From contig JAHEGU010000035.1 of the NCBI GenBank assembly GCA_024644945.1, forward strand, positions 1-32,865: a stretch of DNA of 32,865 nt, read 5' to 3'. Source of the stretch: Gammaproteobacteria bacterium (GTDB lineage Bacteria > Pseudomonadota > Gammaproteobacteria > Arenicellales > Poriferihabitantaceae). Both the position numbers and the translations under genes were made by a program. Shown piece after piece: positions 22,793-30,765 of this stretch. Below the pieces are notes generated by a model. That model did not search any database, was not told where the DNA came from, and saw nothing but the letters and a program-made list of their open reading frames with translations. The stretch's first letter is position 1. Every line of letters begins with the position of its first letter.

Positions 22793-23983
22793 ATGAGTAG
22801 CCACTTTAAAACTCTGCAAAGCAAACATACTGGTTACCGGATAATCGTAATCTTGCTTGCCGCGATAGCGCTTGTAGGCTACGGGGCGGCGCATTATATG
22901 GAACTGGAAGGGCATTGGGTCACCGGGATGAACAATCAGGTGGTCTGGGGCCTGCCACATGTGTTTGCCATTTTCCTTATTCTGGCTGCGTCCGGGGCGC
23001 TTAACGTTGCCTCTATTAGCTCGGTTTTCGGACGCAGCGTCTACAAACCCTGGTCTCGATTGTCGGCCTTGCTGGCGGTTTGTCTGCTTGTTGGTGGGCT
23101 GATTATTCTGGTGCTGGACTTGGGACGACCTGAAAGGCTGATTGTTGCCATGACCCACTATAATTTTAAATCGATCTTTGCCTGGAATATCTTTCTCTAT
23201 ACGGGTTTTATTCTGGTAGTCGCTGGATATCTTTGGACCATGTTCGAGCGCGGCATGAATCAACATAGTAGCAAGGTCGGGATTTTCGCGTTTGCCTGGA
23301 GGTTCGTACTGACCAGCGGTACCGGTTCCATATTCGGGTTTCTGGTTGCTAGACAGTTCTATGACGCGGCCATGATGGTGCCTATGTTTATCGTGCTGTC
23401 GCTGGTCTTGGGTACTGCAATTTTTATACTTTTGTCTCAGCTACTGGCGCACTGGTCGCAACAGCCTGTGTTACCGGAACTGTTGGAGAGACTCGTGAGT
23501 CTATTGGCAATATTTATCGTGCTGGAGCTGTTCCTGGTCACTGTTTTTCACTTCACCAATCTGTACGCTACCGAGCATCATGGGATTGAGCGATTTATTC
23601 TTATCGACGGCGGGATGTATACGTTTATTTTTTGGGCTGGTCAGGTATTTCTGGGTGGTGTTGTGCCAGCGGCACTGGTGTTTCTCTCAACCTGGGGGCG
23701 ATCTCCTCAAGGCATCAAACTGGTTGCGATACTGGCGATTTTTGGGGCGATGGCGCAACTTTACGTGACGATAATCGGCGGGCAGGCATATCCGCTGGTA
23801 CTGTTTCCTGGAAAAGAGGTGTCCAGTACGTTTTATGATGGCGTGGTAGCACAGTATTCACCCAGCTTGCCCGAGCTGCTGTTAGGGGTTGGCGGGGTGG
23901 CGCTCGCTGTGCTGTTGGTAATCCTGGCAACCAGGATACTACCGTTCATGCCCGATGATCGTGTGTCTCGCAGCGTATCTTAA
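22793..23983 (+). CDS. dsrP: DsrP, NrfD-like integral membrane subunit
   Basis: A 396-aa polytopic membrane protein with about ten transmembrane helices, of the NrfD/PsrC family. Recognisable are GHWVTGMNNQVVWGLPHVF near the N-terminus, DLGRPERL in the second loop, and GGQAYPLVLFPGKEV near the C-terminus, which form the quinone region. It is the second quinone-interacting subunit of DsrMKJOP. The start is ATG 22793 or the GTG just before it (22790), ten or seven nt after the dsrO stop. Length is close to the usual 400. Confidence 0.96.
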   Translation: MSSHFKTLQSKHTGYRIIVILLAAIALVGYGAAHYMELEGHWVTGMNNQVVWGLPHVFAIFLILAASGALNVASISSVFGRSVYKPWSRLSALLAVCLLVGGLIILVLDLGRPERLIVAMTHYNFKSIFAWNIFLYTGFILVVAGYLWTMFERGMNQHSSKVGIFAFAWRFVLTSGTGSIFGFLVARQFYDAAMMVPMFIVLSLVLGTAIFILLSQLLAHWSQQPVLPELLERLVSLLAIFIVLELFLVTVFHFTNLYATEHHGIERFILIDGGMYTFIFWAGQVFLGGVVPAALVFLSTWGRSPQGIKLVAILAIFGAMAQLYVTIIGGQAYPLVLFPGKEVSSTFYDGVVAQYSPSLPELLLGVGGVALAVLLVILATRILPFMPDDRVSRSVS

Positions 23984-24022
23984 TCTGAGTCGGTTCGATC
24001 CGTTCTGACTCACTATCTCGCG

Positions 24023-25441
24023 ATGTCTCGAATTTTCATATCGGCTACGCGTAAGTCGTCAGGTAAAACAACCTTTGCGGTTGGCCTGTGTGCGGCGCTT
24101 CGTAATCGAGGAATCGATGTACAGCCGTTCAAGAAAGGACCGGACTATATTGACCCAATGTGGCTGAGCAGAGTCAGCGATAGATCTTGCATCAATCTTG
24201 ATTTCAATAGCATGACCCGTGAAGAGCTGTTGTGGAGTTTTGTCCGCCATCAGCCCGAAAATGGAATCAGTGTCATTGAGGGTAATAAAGGCCTATTTGA
24301 TGGCCTTGATCTTTATGGCAGTGATAGCAATGCCGCATTGGCAAAAATGTTGAGCGTACCAATTATTCTGGTTGTGGATGTGGAAGGGATGACCCGCGGT
24401 ATTGCGCCGCTGATCCAGGGCTATCTGGCTTTCGAACCAGAAATCAAAATTTCCGGAGTGGTTCTGAACAACCTTGGTGGCGCGCGGCACGAATCAAAAT
24501 TACGTGACATCTTGGAATACTATACTGACCTGGAGCTGCTTGGCGTGATTCAACGTAACTCGGATCTGAAGATTGTTGAAAGACATCTTGGGCTCACCAC
24601 CGATAAGGAAGATGCTGGACGCCAGTTGCATATCCAGACCATGACCGAAGCCGTAGAAACTCAGATCAATATTGACCGGATCATCGAACTGGCAGATGTT
24701 TCTGGCAAACTTACGGCTTCGTCCCCCAAGACCGAACAACAAAGCCCTTTGCCTGTGTCCATAGGTATCGCGAGAGATAGCTCGTTTTGCTTTTATTATG
24801 CGGATGATATCGCCGCGATGGAACAATATGGCGCGACTATTCACTACTTCGATACGCTTAACGATAGTGGGTTGCCTGACGTTGATGCGATTTTCATTGG
24901 TGGCGGATTTCCTGAAACGCATGGAGAACGACTGGAGAAGAATCTATCCATGAGACACGCCATCCGTGATTTTGCCAAATCCGGCAAGCCAGTCTATGCA
25001 GAGTGCGGCGGGCTGATGTATCTATCCAGGAAGATCAGATGGCAAGGACAAACCAGGGAAATGGTGGGCGCGATTCCGGCGGATGTAGAAATGCATGAAC
25101 GGCCGATTGGGCGTGGTTATGTTGTGCTGGAGCCTACGAGCGATCACCCTTGGTTGGGGCGTGAAGACAATCATTCTGATAGCCAGATTAAGGCCCATGA
25201 ATTCCATTACTCCAATCTTTCAGAGCTTGATCCTGACATCAGTTTTGCGTATCGGGTTAAGCGCGGCCACGGTGTAGATGGTGAACACGATGGTATCGTT
25301 CATGGAAGTGTATTTGCCAACTTCGCGCATATGCGCAACAGTAGTGCCAACCCCTGGGTCAGCCGTTTTCTCGATGCAGTGCATCATGCTGAGACAACCA
25401 AAGCCTTCCCTAATAAGAACCAAGCGATTACAAATTTATGA
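24023..25441 (+). CDS. dsrN: DsrN, siroheme amidase (cobyrinate diamide synthase family)
   Basis: A 472-aa protein with a P-loop SATRKSSGKTTFAVGL (residues 7-22, with the GKTT core), an FKKGPDYIDPMW substrate motif and a C-terminal glutamine-amidotransferase-like domain with AECGGLMYLS. It is homologous to CobB/CbiA and is thought to amidate siroheme to give siroamide for DsrAB. It is 39 nt after dsrP and its stop overlaps dsrR by 4 nt (ATGA). Both catalytic regions look intact. The ribosome-binding site before ATG 24023 is not obvious. Confidence 0.95.
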   Translation: MSRIFISATRKSSGKTTFAVGLCAALRNRGIDVQPFKKGPDYIDPMWLSRVSDRSCINLDFNSMTREELLWSFVRHQPENGISVIEGNKGLFDGLDLYGSDSNAALAKMLSVPIILVVDVEGMTRGIAPLIQGYLAFEPEIKISGVVLNNLGGARHESKLRDILEYYTDLELLGVIQRNSDLKIVERHLGLTTDKEDAGRQLHIQTMTEAVETQINIDRIIELADVSGKLTASSPKTEQQSPLPVSIGIARDSSFCFYYADDIAAMEQYGATIHYFDTLNDSGLPDVDAIFIGGGFPETHGERLEKNLSMRHAIRDFAKSGKPVYAECGGLMYLSRKIRWQGQTREMVGAIPADVEMHERPIGRGYVVLEPTSDHPWLGREDNHSDSQIKAHEFHYSNLSELDPDISFAYRVKRGHGVDGEHDGIVHGSVFANFAHMRNSSANPWVSRFLDAVHHAETTKAFPNKNQAITNL

Positions 25442-25755
25442 TCACGATCAGTAAAGCCGCAGCGCAGCAAATAAAAGCTTCGATGGAACAGACCGACGCA
25501 GAAGGGCTATCGCTTCGCATTGCCGCGAGGCGACTTGAAGATGGTTCTCTCGATTATGCGATGGGGTTTGACAATACCGATCACAACGATAGTCATAGTC
25601 GGTCAGGTGGAATTGATGTCGTGGTCGCCCCGACCAGCACAGAGTTTTTACGTAACGCAACGTTGGATTATGTCGAAATGGAAGATGGGGATTTCCAATT
25701 TATATTTCTCAATCCTAACGACCCGTCGCATGTGCCACCAAAGGTTGAAACCTGA
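25438..25755 (+). CDS. dsrR: DsrR, IscA-like protein without cysteines
   Basis: A 105-aa A-type (IscA/HesB) scaffold relative. The canonical three iron-sulfur cysteines are absent; the chain has no cysteine at all, which is the known feature of DsrR. Seen are ITISKAAAQQI at the start, IDVVVAPTSTEFLRNATLDYVEME in the middle, and FLNPNDPSHV in place of the CGCG-type end. Published work on Allochromatium links DsrR to proper dsr expression at a post-transcriptional level. Its start overlaps the dsrN stop. It is the last gene of the classical operon here, followed after 78 nt by a sensor kinase. No DsrS was found. Confidence 0.93.
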   Translation: MITISKAAAQQIKASMEQTDAEGLSLRIAARRLEDGSLDYAMGFDNTDHNDSHSRSGGIDVVVAPTSTEFLRNATLDYVEMEDGDFQFIFLNPNDPSHVPPKVET

Positions 25756-25833
25756 ACCAGGTAATATTTTTGTATGGAAATCAGCCAGATAACGGACTAT
25801 AGTACGTAAAGGATCTCATTCTAGATAGCGCTA

Positions 25834-27480
25834 GTGAACACATCTAAAACTGTGAATAGACCAAATCAGGTCGCGGACGAGCCGAGGTGTCTGATTTCTC
25901 CGGAATCAAAGTGGTATCGACCTGGCCAGGGATTCACCTGTCGTCAAATTATGCTGCCCCTGCTGGCAGTCGCGTTGCTACTGTGCTTAATGATTGTAGT
26001 GCAGGCCCAGGTTTTGATCAGTAGCGGTGGTCAAAGCCTGTTCGAGTGGGGGCAGTTCGTTGTGCCCATAATAATGCTTGGATTAATCGTCAGGGCAATA
26101 TTGTTTGTTCGAAAATCGCTGCTTGATCCACTGACCCAGGTTCGGCATTGGGTTTCGAGAGTGCGTAGTGGCGATCTGTCAGCGCGTATGCCATCACTTG
26201 CCACTGGAGAGTTCAATGAGCTGGCGCGGGACATCAACAGACTTGGCAGGCTGATGGAGTCATTACATAATGATCTTGAAACTGAAGTCGGCGTGAAAAC
26301 CGAAAATTTGGCGCGCAAGACCCTCGCTCTGCAGCTTTTGTATGAAGTGGTGACCTCTACAAACGAGGATTATGAGGTTAACGATTTACTGCTGCATTTT
26401 ATGCGCCGATTAGGACATGTCTATGCGGCCGATGCGGCGGTAGTGCGTATTCTGGATGACAGTAATTTAAACCTAATAGGGAGTTATGGGTTGAAAAGCG
26501 ACAGTAACTTTCTCGCGTCGAGTGTTCCGATCCGATTTGTGATTAAAAATAGCCTTTTCGGTAAAGGGCAAATTGATGTGCGCTCAGAGACTATCAATGA
26601 ATCGCTGCAGGCCAGAAAGCCCGGGCAGGGTTTCGACAATGGTGTACGTCAGATTATTTCGATTCCTCTGCAGTACCGAGATTCCATCATGGGTTGTTAT
26701 CAGTTGTTTGTCAGCTCCGATACAGAACTTGATCAGGATGCTCGAGAATTGTTAGTGAGCGTAGGACAACATTTGGGGGTCGCAGTTGAGCAATCGCGCC
26801 TGGATCAGGATGCGGGCAAGTTGATGATGGTCGAGGAGCGTGCCCGATTAGCGAATGAATTACATGATTCTCTGGCCCAAACGCTGGCAAGTTTACGATT
26901 TCAGGTTAGGGTTTTGGACGAAACGCTGCATCAGGATGAAGAACAGGTAACCTGGGAGGAGCTCGAGAAATTGGAGAGCAAAGTGGAAGAAGCAAACCAT
27001 GAGCTTCGTTCATTGATCGCGCAGTTCCGAGCGCCTCTGCAGTCACAGGAAGTTGTTTTCTCGGTGGAGAAGTTAATTCGAAAATTCAGACAGGATACCG
27101 GTGTTGCGGTTTTCCTTCAGAATGAATGGCAGGATGACAGACTCTCATCAGATATGCGGACCGACGTTATCAGGATCATCCAGGAAGCGTTGGCCAACAT
27201 TAAGAAGCACGCGGACGCGAACACAGTGCGAGTGCTTATTCGTCACCATAACAGCCGTTACCGTATTGTGGTCGAGGACGATGGGATAGGATTTGATGAA
27301 TCGGAAGTCGTGGTTGGCGAACCGGGAGAGCACATTGGGCGAGAAATCATGATGGAGCGTTCGCGACGTCTTGGCTCCGAGCTTAAACTTGAATCAGAGC
27401 CAGGAGAAGGCAGTGTGGTGAGTCTCGAATTCGATTATTTCGATGGTCATGAGGCAGAGCCTCTGGTTGCCACTGGGTAG
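25834..27480 (+). CDS. NarX-like sensor histidine kinase without a periplasmic domain
   Basis: A 548-aa HisKA_3-type kinase from GTG 25834. Two transmembrane helices, about residues 38-62 and 72-94, are joined by only about ten residues, so no periplasmic sensor domain is present, unlike NarX. A HAMP linker follows (about 95-150), then a GAF-like domain (about 165-320), the phosphoacceptor H344 in ERARLANELHDSLAQTL, and a C-terminal ATPase domain with NIKKHADAN (N box region) and DDGIGFDE (G1 box). A cytoplasmic GAF sensor is therefore most likely, perhaps of redox state. It is translationally coupled to the response regulator (TAGTG overlap) and lies 78 nt after dsrR, suggesting it is read with the dsr genes. 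Confidence 0.93.
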   Translation: MNTSKTVNRPNQVADEPRCLISPESKWYRPGQGFTCRQIMLPLLAVALLLCLMIVVQAQVLISSGGQSLFEWGQFVVPIIMLGLIVRAILFVRKSLLDPLTQVRHWVSRVRSGDLSARMPSLATGEFNELARDINRLGRLMESLHNDLETEVGVKTENLARKTLALQLLYEVVTSTNEDYEVNDLLLHFMRRLGHVYAADAAVVRILDDSNLNLIGSYGLKSDSNFLASSVPIRFVIKNSLFGKGQIDVRSETINESLQARKPGQGFDNGVRQIISIPLQYRDSIMGCYQLFVSSDTELDQDARELLVSVGQHLGVAVEQSRLDQDAGKLMMVEERARLANELHDSLAQTLASLRFQVRVLDETLHQDEEQVTWEELEKLESKVEEANHELRSLIAQFRAPLQSQEVVFSVEKLIRKFRQDTGVAVFLQNEWQDDRLSSDMRTDVIRIIQEALANIKKHADANTVRVLIRHHNSRYRIVVEDDGIGFDESEVVVGEPGEHIGREIMMERSRRLGSELKLESEPGEGSVVSLEFDYFDGHEAEPLVATG

Positions 27481-28142
27481 TGCCAAATACAATGAAAGTA
27501 GTATTAATCGACGACCACGCGCTGTTCAGAGAAGGCCTGGAAAGTTTGTTGAAACGCCGTGGTGTTGAAGTCACGGCTTGTTCTAACGCGGATCAGGGAA
27601 TCGAAGCGGCTGCCTCGATGCAGCCCGATGTGGTGATGGTCGATCTCAGGATGCCAGAGGTCGACGGCGTCCGTACCCTACAGTTGCTGCGTAAGAGTGA
27701 TAAGGAAATTCCGGTGTTGATCCTTACTACCAGTGATGATGCCGCGGATCTTAAGGATTGCTTGCGGCACGATGCCAGTGGATATCTCCTGAAAGATATG
27801 GATCCAGATGAGCTGGTGGTTGCATTGCGTAAGGTGATCGCGGGGGAATTGGTGGTGGCTCCAGAACTGGCTGGCACCCTGGCATCAATTATTCAGAATC
27901 GTGACGAAGGCCTCGAAGAAGAAAATAAATCTGTATTCTCGAGTCTTTCTCCTAGAGAAATGGAAATTCTAAGTCATTTAACCGAGGGGCAAAGTAACAA
28001 AGTTATTGCCAAACATTTGGGAATTTCTGATGGCACGGTTAAGTTGCATGTCAAATCCATTCTCAAGAAATTAGGCTTGCACTCGCGTGTTGAGGCTGCC
28101 GTGCTTGCGGCCAATGAACGAATTTTTGCTACGAAAAGATAA
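27480..28142 (+). CDS. NarL/FixJ-family response regulator
   Basis: A 220-aa regulator. The receiver domain has acidic pocket D11-D12, phosphoacceptor D55 (MVDLRMPE), TT in ILTTSDDA and K in YLLKDMDP. The C-terminal LuxR-type HTH is LSPREMEILSHLTEGQSNKVIAKHLGISDGTVKLHV. The GTG at 27480 overlaps the kinase stop by one base; ATG 27492 (codon 5) is an alternative start that keeps the receiver whole. It is the evident partner of the upstream kinase. Targets are unknown, and control of dsr or sox is a reasonable idea because of location. The palindrome before dsrA is a possible binding site, untested. Confidence 0.95.
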   Translation: MPNTMKVVLIDDHALFREGLESLLKRRGVEVTACSNADQGIEAAASMQPDVVMVDLRMPEVDGVRTLQLLRKSDKEIPVLILTTSDDAADLKDCLRHDASGYLLKDMDPDELVVALRKVIAGELVVAPELAGTLASIIQNRDEGLEEENKSVFSSLSPREMEILSHLTEGQSNKVIAKHLGISDGTVKLHVKSILKKLGLHSRVEAAVLAANERIFATKR

Positions 28143-28157
28143 ATCCCAACCTGAGTG

Positions 28158-28631
28158 ATGGTTTCTGAACTTACCGAAAACGAACAAATGAATCTGGCCA
28201 GTGGTATCGCTGCGTTCGAAGCAAAAAACTTCGCTCAGGCTCTTTCACTACTTGGACCACTAGCCGAAAAGGGAGAAGCCGATTCTCAGTATCGAATAGC
28301 AATTATGTACCAGAACGGTCTGGGTGTAGTTCGCAATGAGTTGCTGGCGATGAAATGGATGGTAGCCGCGGCAAATCAGGATTTTCCTATGGCCCAGCAT
28401 GGTCTAGGTTTTATGTACATGGAAGGAGATTGTGTCGCCAAGAACAGCGAAAAAGCCGTATATTGGTTCAAGAAAGCGGCGGAGCAAGGTATGGCAGGTT
28501 CACAGACCACCCTTGCGATGATGTATGAAACAGGGAATGGAGTCGAACAGGATACTGACGAGGCGAAAAGATGGTACCGGATGGCCGGCTTCGCCGAGGA
28601 TGAAATGAATTTAGGTAGGCAACTGCAATAG
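28158..28631 (+). CDS. Sel1-repeat protein
   Basis: A 157-aa solenoid protein with three to four Sel1-like repeats (AIMYQNGLGVVRNELLAMKWM, GLGFMYMEGDCVAKNSEKAV and AMMYETGNGVEQDTDEAKRW with their flanks). Sel1 repeats serve protein-protein contacts. There is no signal peptide, so it should be cytoplasmic. It follows the response regulator by 15 nt on the same strand and may be part of that signalling unit. ATG 28158 (or GTG 28155) is the start. Confidence 0.88.
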   Translation: MVSELTENEQMNLASGIAAFEAKNFAQALSLLGPLAEKGEADSQYRIAIMYQNGLGVVRNELLAMKWMVAAANQDFPMAQHGLGFMYMEGDCVAKNSEKAVYWFKKAAEQGMAGSQTTLAMMYETGNGVEQDTDEAKRWYRMAGFAEDEMNLGRQLQ

Positions 28632-28845
28632 TCGTTTAATTAGGGTTTAATTCTAACGATTCTTTTTTTGGGGCCCCGAACTCGATTCAGCACCTCATCA
28701 CTCTTCCACACATTCTCTATGCAGCCTGGCTGTATGTGGCCAGCGAACAGAAATTCGCCAGGGCAGATGAAAAGCCAACTGCCTCGAGAACTATCCTTGG
28801 CCTAGTTACTGTTGATTCGACGTGGAGTCGCCATCCGCAGACCTA

Positions 28846-29982
28846 TCAGGCCGACTTTTGACGAGATGGCATCATATCGCCGATAGTGGCTTTAAACGCA
28901 TGCCACCATCCTTGTTCGTCGTAAAGGTAGTACTGCATTTTTAAGGCGAATGCACAACCTGCGACTATTGAAAGTGCCGCGACCAATGAACCTAAGGCTA
29001 ATGTGGACATTCCTGTGACGCCTTGGCCGATGGTGCACCCCAGCGCCATAACACCTCCAAATCCCATCAGTACACCTCCCCACAGATGGTGAACCAGATC
29101 TGATTGGTCATTGAAGCTCTCGAAGCGGAATGTGCCGGTCAGAATGCTGTATAGAAACGAGCCCGCGATCATGCCAAAAACCACCGCAATGCCAAAATTA
29201 ATTACCGATCCGGTGTAGGTCATGAGGTAGCTGACTGTGTTACCGACTGGAGAAATGAATGAAATACCTTCCAGCGGCACTGGCTCAAAATCATCGTACC
29301 CCAGCACGCCGGTGACATACCACGAAGAGGCAATTAGCAAGCCGATACCGACACCAGACAACATATTGTCAAAACTTTTTCGAATGCCCGCATCTTTCAA
29401 CGCGTAGAGAATAGAACCGCCGCCGATCAGAATCGTTAAAACAATCGCCAGCATACTTGAACTCAGGCCGGTCCACATGCTGAGAATTTCCGGTATTCCC
29501 TGGGTTGTCAGCCCACGTTCGGAAAGATCGAGCGCGGTAGGATCGTTAATTTGCAGACGTAACAGCGCAAGCAGCCCTCTAAGTGTCATATAAGCTGTGA
29601 TGCCCATTACCATTAAGACAACCAGGGATTTCAGGTTGCCTCCACCTACCCGCACCAGGGTTTTCTGACCGCAGCCAGAGCCGATAGTCATACCAATACC
29701 AAAAAGAAACCCGCCAATAATGTATCCAAGCCAGGTGAAGTTGGTGGATAGGTAAATCGAACCTGAAACGTCTATGGTGCCGGTCGCATGCATCGTCTGG
29801 GTGCCGATCAGAGCGATACCCATTGCCAGTAACCACACTTTCAATCGGGTGAGGGCGCCCATGTTAACCCAGTCACTGACAGCGCCCATGGTGCAGAAGT
29901 TGGTGCGGTTGGCTATGGCGCCGAAAATTGCAGCCAGTATAAAACCATACAGTGCAATCTTCTGATAATGCTCAAATTCCAA
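28846..29982 (-). CDS. yeeE: YeeE/YedE-family (DUF395) sulfur transporter
   Basis: A 378-aa polytopic membrane protein. The family's conserved cysteines are present: C30 (RTNFCTMG), C104 (GSGCGQKTL) and C316 (ALGCTIGQG), the set shown to matter for thiosulfate uptake in TsuA. It is a full-length single-chain version rather than a split pair. A TTG at 30000 is open in frame, but AGGAG (29991-29995 on the minus strand) sits eight nt before the TTG at 29982, so the latter is chosen. It follows tusA by 122 nt, matching the known tie between YeeE proteins and TusA partners. The imported species may be thiosulfate or another reduced sulfur compound; that is inferred. Confidence 0.9.
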   Translation of the reverse strand: MEFEHYQKIALYGFILAAIFGAIANRTNFCTMGAVSDWVNMGALTRLKVWLLAMGIALIGTQTMHATGTIDVSGSIYLSTNFTWLGYIIGGFLFGIGMTIGSGCGQKTLVRVGGGNLKSLVVLMVMGITAYMTLRGLLALLRLQINDPTALDLSERGLTTQGIPEILSMWTGLSSSMLAIVLTILIGGGSILYALKDAGIRKSFDNMLSGVGIGLLIASSWYVTGVLGYDDFEPVPLEGISFISPVGNTVSYLMTYTGSVINFGIAVVFGMIAGSFLYSILTGTFRFESFNDQSDLVHHLWGGVLMGFGGVMALGCTIGQGVTGMSTLALGSLVAALSIVAGCAFALKMQYYLYDEQGWWHAFKATIGDMMPSRQKSA

Positions 29983-30104
29983 AGGGAGGTCTCCTGACAA
30001 CCAGGTTGTTATGAATTATGGCCACGGTATACAAAAGAAGCGAGACTAAGTCAGCCAAGCCTTCGAGAAAGCGAATATGTATGCTGGTATGAAAATCTGC
30101 CAGG

Positions 30105-30335
30105 TTAAGATTTTTTCAGCAAGAAGTGAAACTCATTACCTACCTCGGTGGATTCGAGCAGTTCGTTACCAGTCTGGTTGGCAAATGCTTCAAAGTCTTT
30201 GACAGAGCCCGGATCAGTAGCCATGATTTTTACCACCTGACCTGACTCCATACCATTGAGGGTTTTCTTTGCGCGCAGGATTGGAAGAGGGCAATTGAGA
30301 TTTCGGGCATCAAGTTCTTGGTTTACTTCAGTCAT
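30105..30335 (-). CDS. tusA: TusA-family sulfur carrier
   Basis: A 76-aa TusA/SirA/YedF-type protein with the active cysteine C15 in the CPxP motif (NLNCPLPILRAKK). The ATDPGSVKDFEAF segment is typical. TusA carries persulfide and in sulfur oxidisers delivers it to DsrEFH. It starts at ATG 30335, opposite soxB, and precedes the YeeE transporter, so a transporter-carrier pair feeding the dsr relay is likely. No rhodanese or dsrE2 gene adjoins it, unlike the rhd-tusA-dsrE2 cluster of other purple sulfur bacteria. Confidence 0.94.
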   Translation of the reverse strand: MTEVNQELDARNLNCPLPILRAKKTLNGMESGQVVKIMATDPGSVKDFEAFANQTGNELLESTEVGNEFHFLLKKS

Positions 30336-30765
30336 ATTTAGTCTCGATTCAGTCCAATTGTTGAATACGGCGCCACTTGACGAATTCCAGGGCCGTAAAA
30401 CTTTGCTGTTTCCCTGAAGACTGCCCGGATCATGGTGTAATTTCCGGCAGTCTGACCTGGATCAGCAATCTAACTATGGTATTGTAATCAGCCTATCCGG
30501 GCAACGCGATATCTCCCGGGGATAACGATCTGGGTCGAGTTATATCCACAATGGCAGATACGCTAGATGGTCGCCGGTAAGCGAAGATTCGGATATGCAT
30601 TATTTACCGGCGTACCCGCGCATGGGTAAGCGGTAAAATCTAACTGGCAGATGCAGCAGCAGGCTCGTTGCGCCTGCGTGGTGCGGCCTGCGTGGTGCGG
30701 CCTGCAAGGTGCGATCTGCGTGGTTCGACCCGTGTCACGGAACCCATTTGGAGAGAAATACGACA
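30336..30765. promoter_or_regulatory. 430-nt divergent control region between tusA and soxB
   Basis: No gene is supported in this stretch. It holds an inverted repeat AGACTGCC (30418-30425) and GGCAGTCT (30446-30453) that extends by GGA/TCC with a one-base bulge, a shorter CAGGG/CCCTG pair (30388-30392 and 30412-30416), a CCGGG/CCCGG pair near 30492-30520, and a tandem 14-bp repeat just before soxB. GGAGAG at 30750-30755 is the soxB ribosome-binding site. I could not identify convincing -35/-10 pairs. Confidence 0.45.
30673..30728 (+). repeat. Tandem 14-bp repeat, four copies, before soxB
   Basis: The unit CCTGCGTGGTGCGG occurs twice exactly (30673-30686, 30687-30700), followed by two degenerate copies (30701-30714 and 30715-30728). 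The array is GC-rich and falls in the soxB leader, ending 37 nt before the ATG. It could be a replication-slippage expansion, a protein-binding array or part of an mRNA structure. Confidence 0.85.

Noticed and set aside
25756..28631. A dsrS gene after dsrR
   Set aside because: The genes here are a histidine kinase, a response regulator and a Sel1 protein. None resembles what I recall of DsrS.
30709..30765. An N-terminal extension of SoxB of 19 codons
   Set aside because: It would begin inside the 14-bp repeat array without a ribosome-binding site, and it would place residues before the twin-arginine signal.
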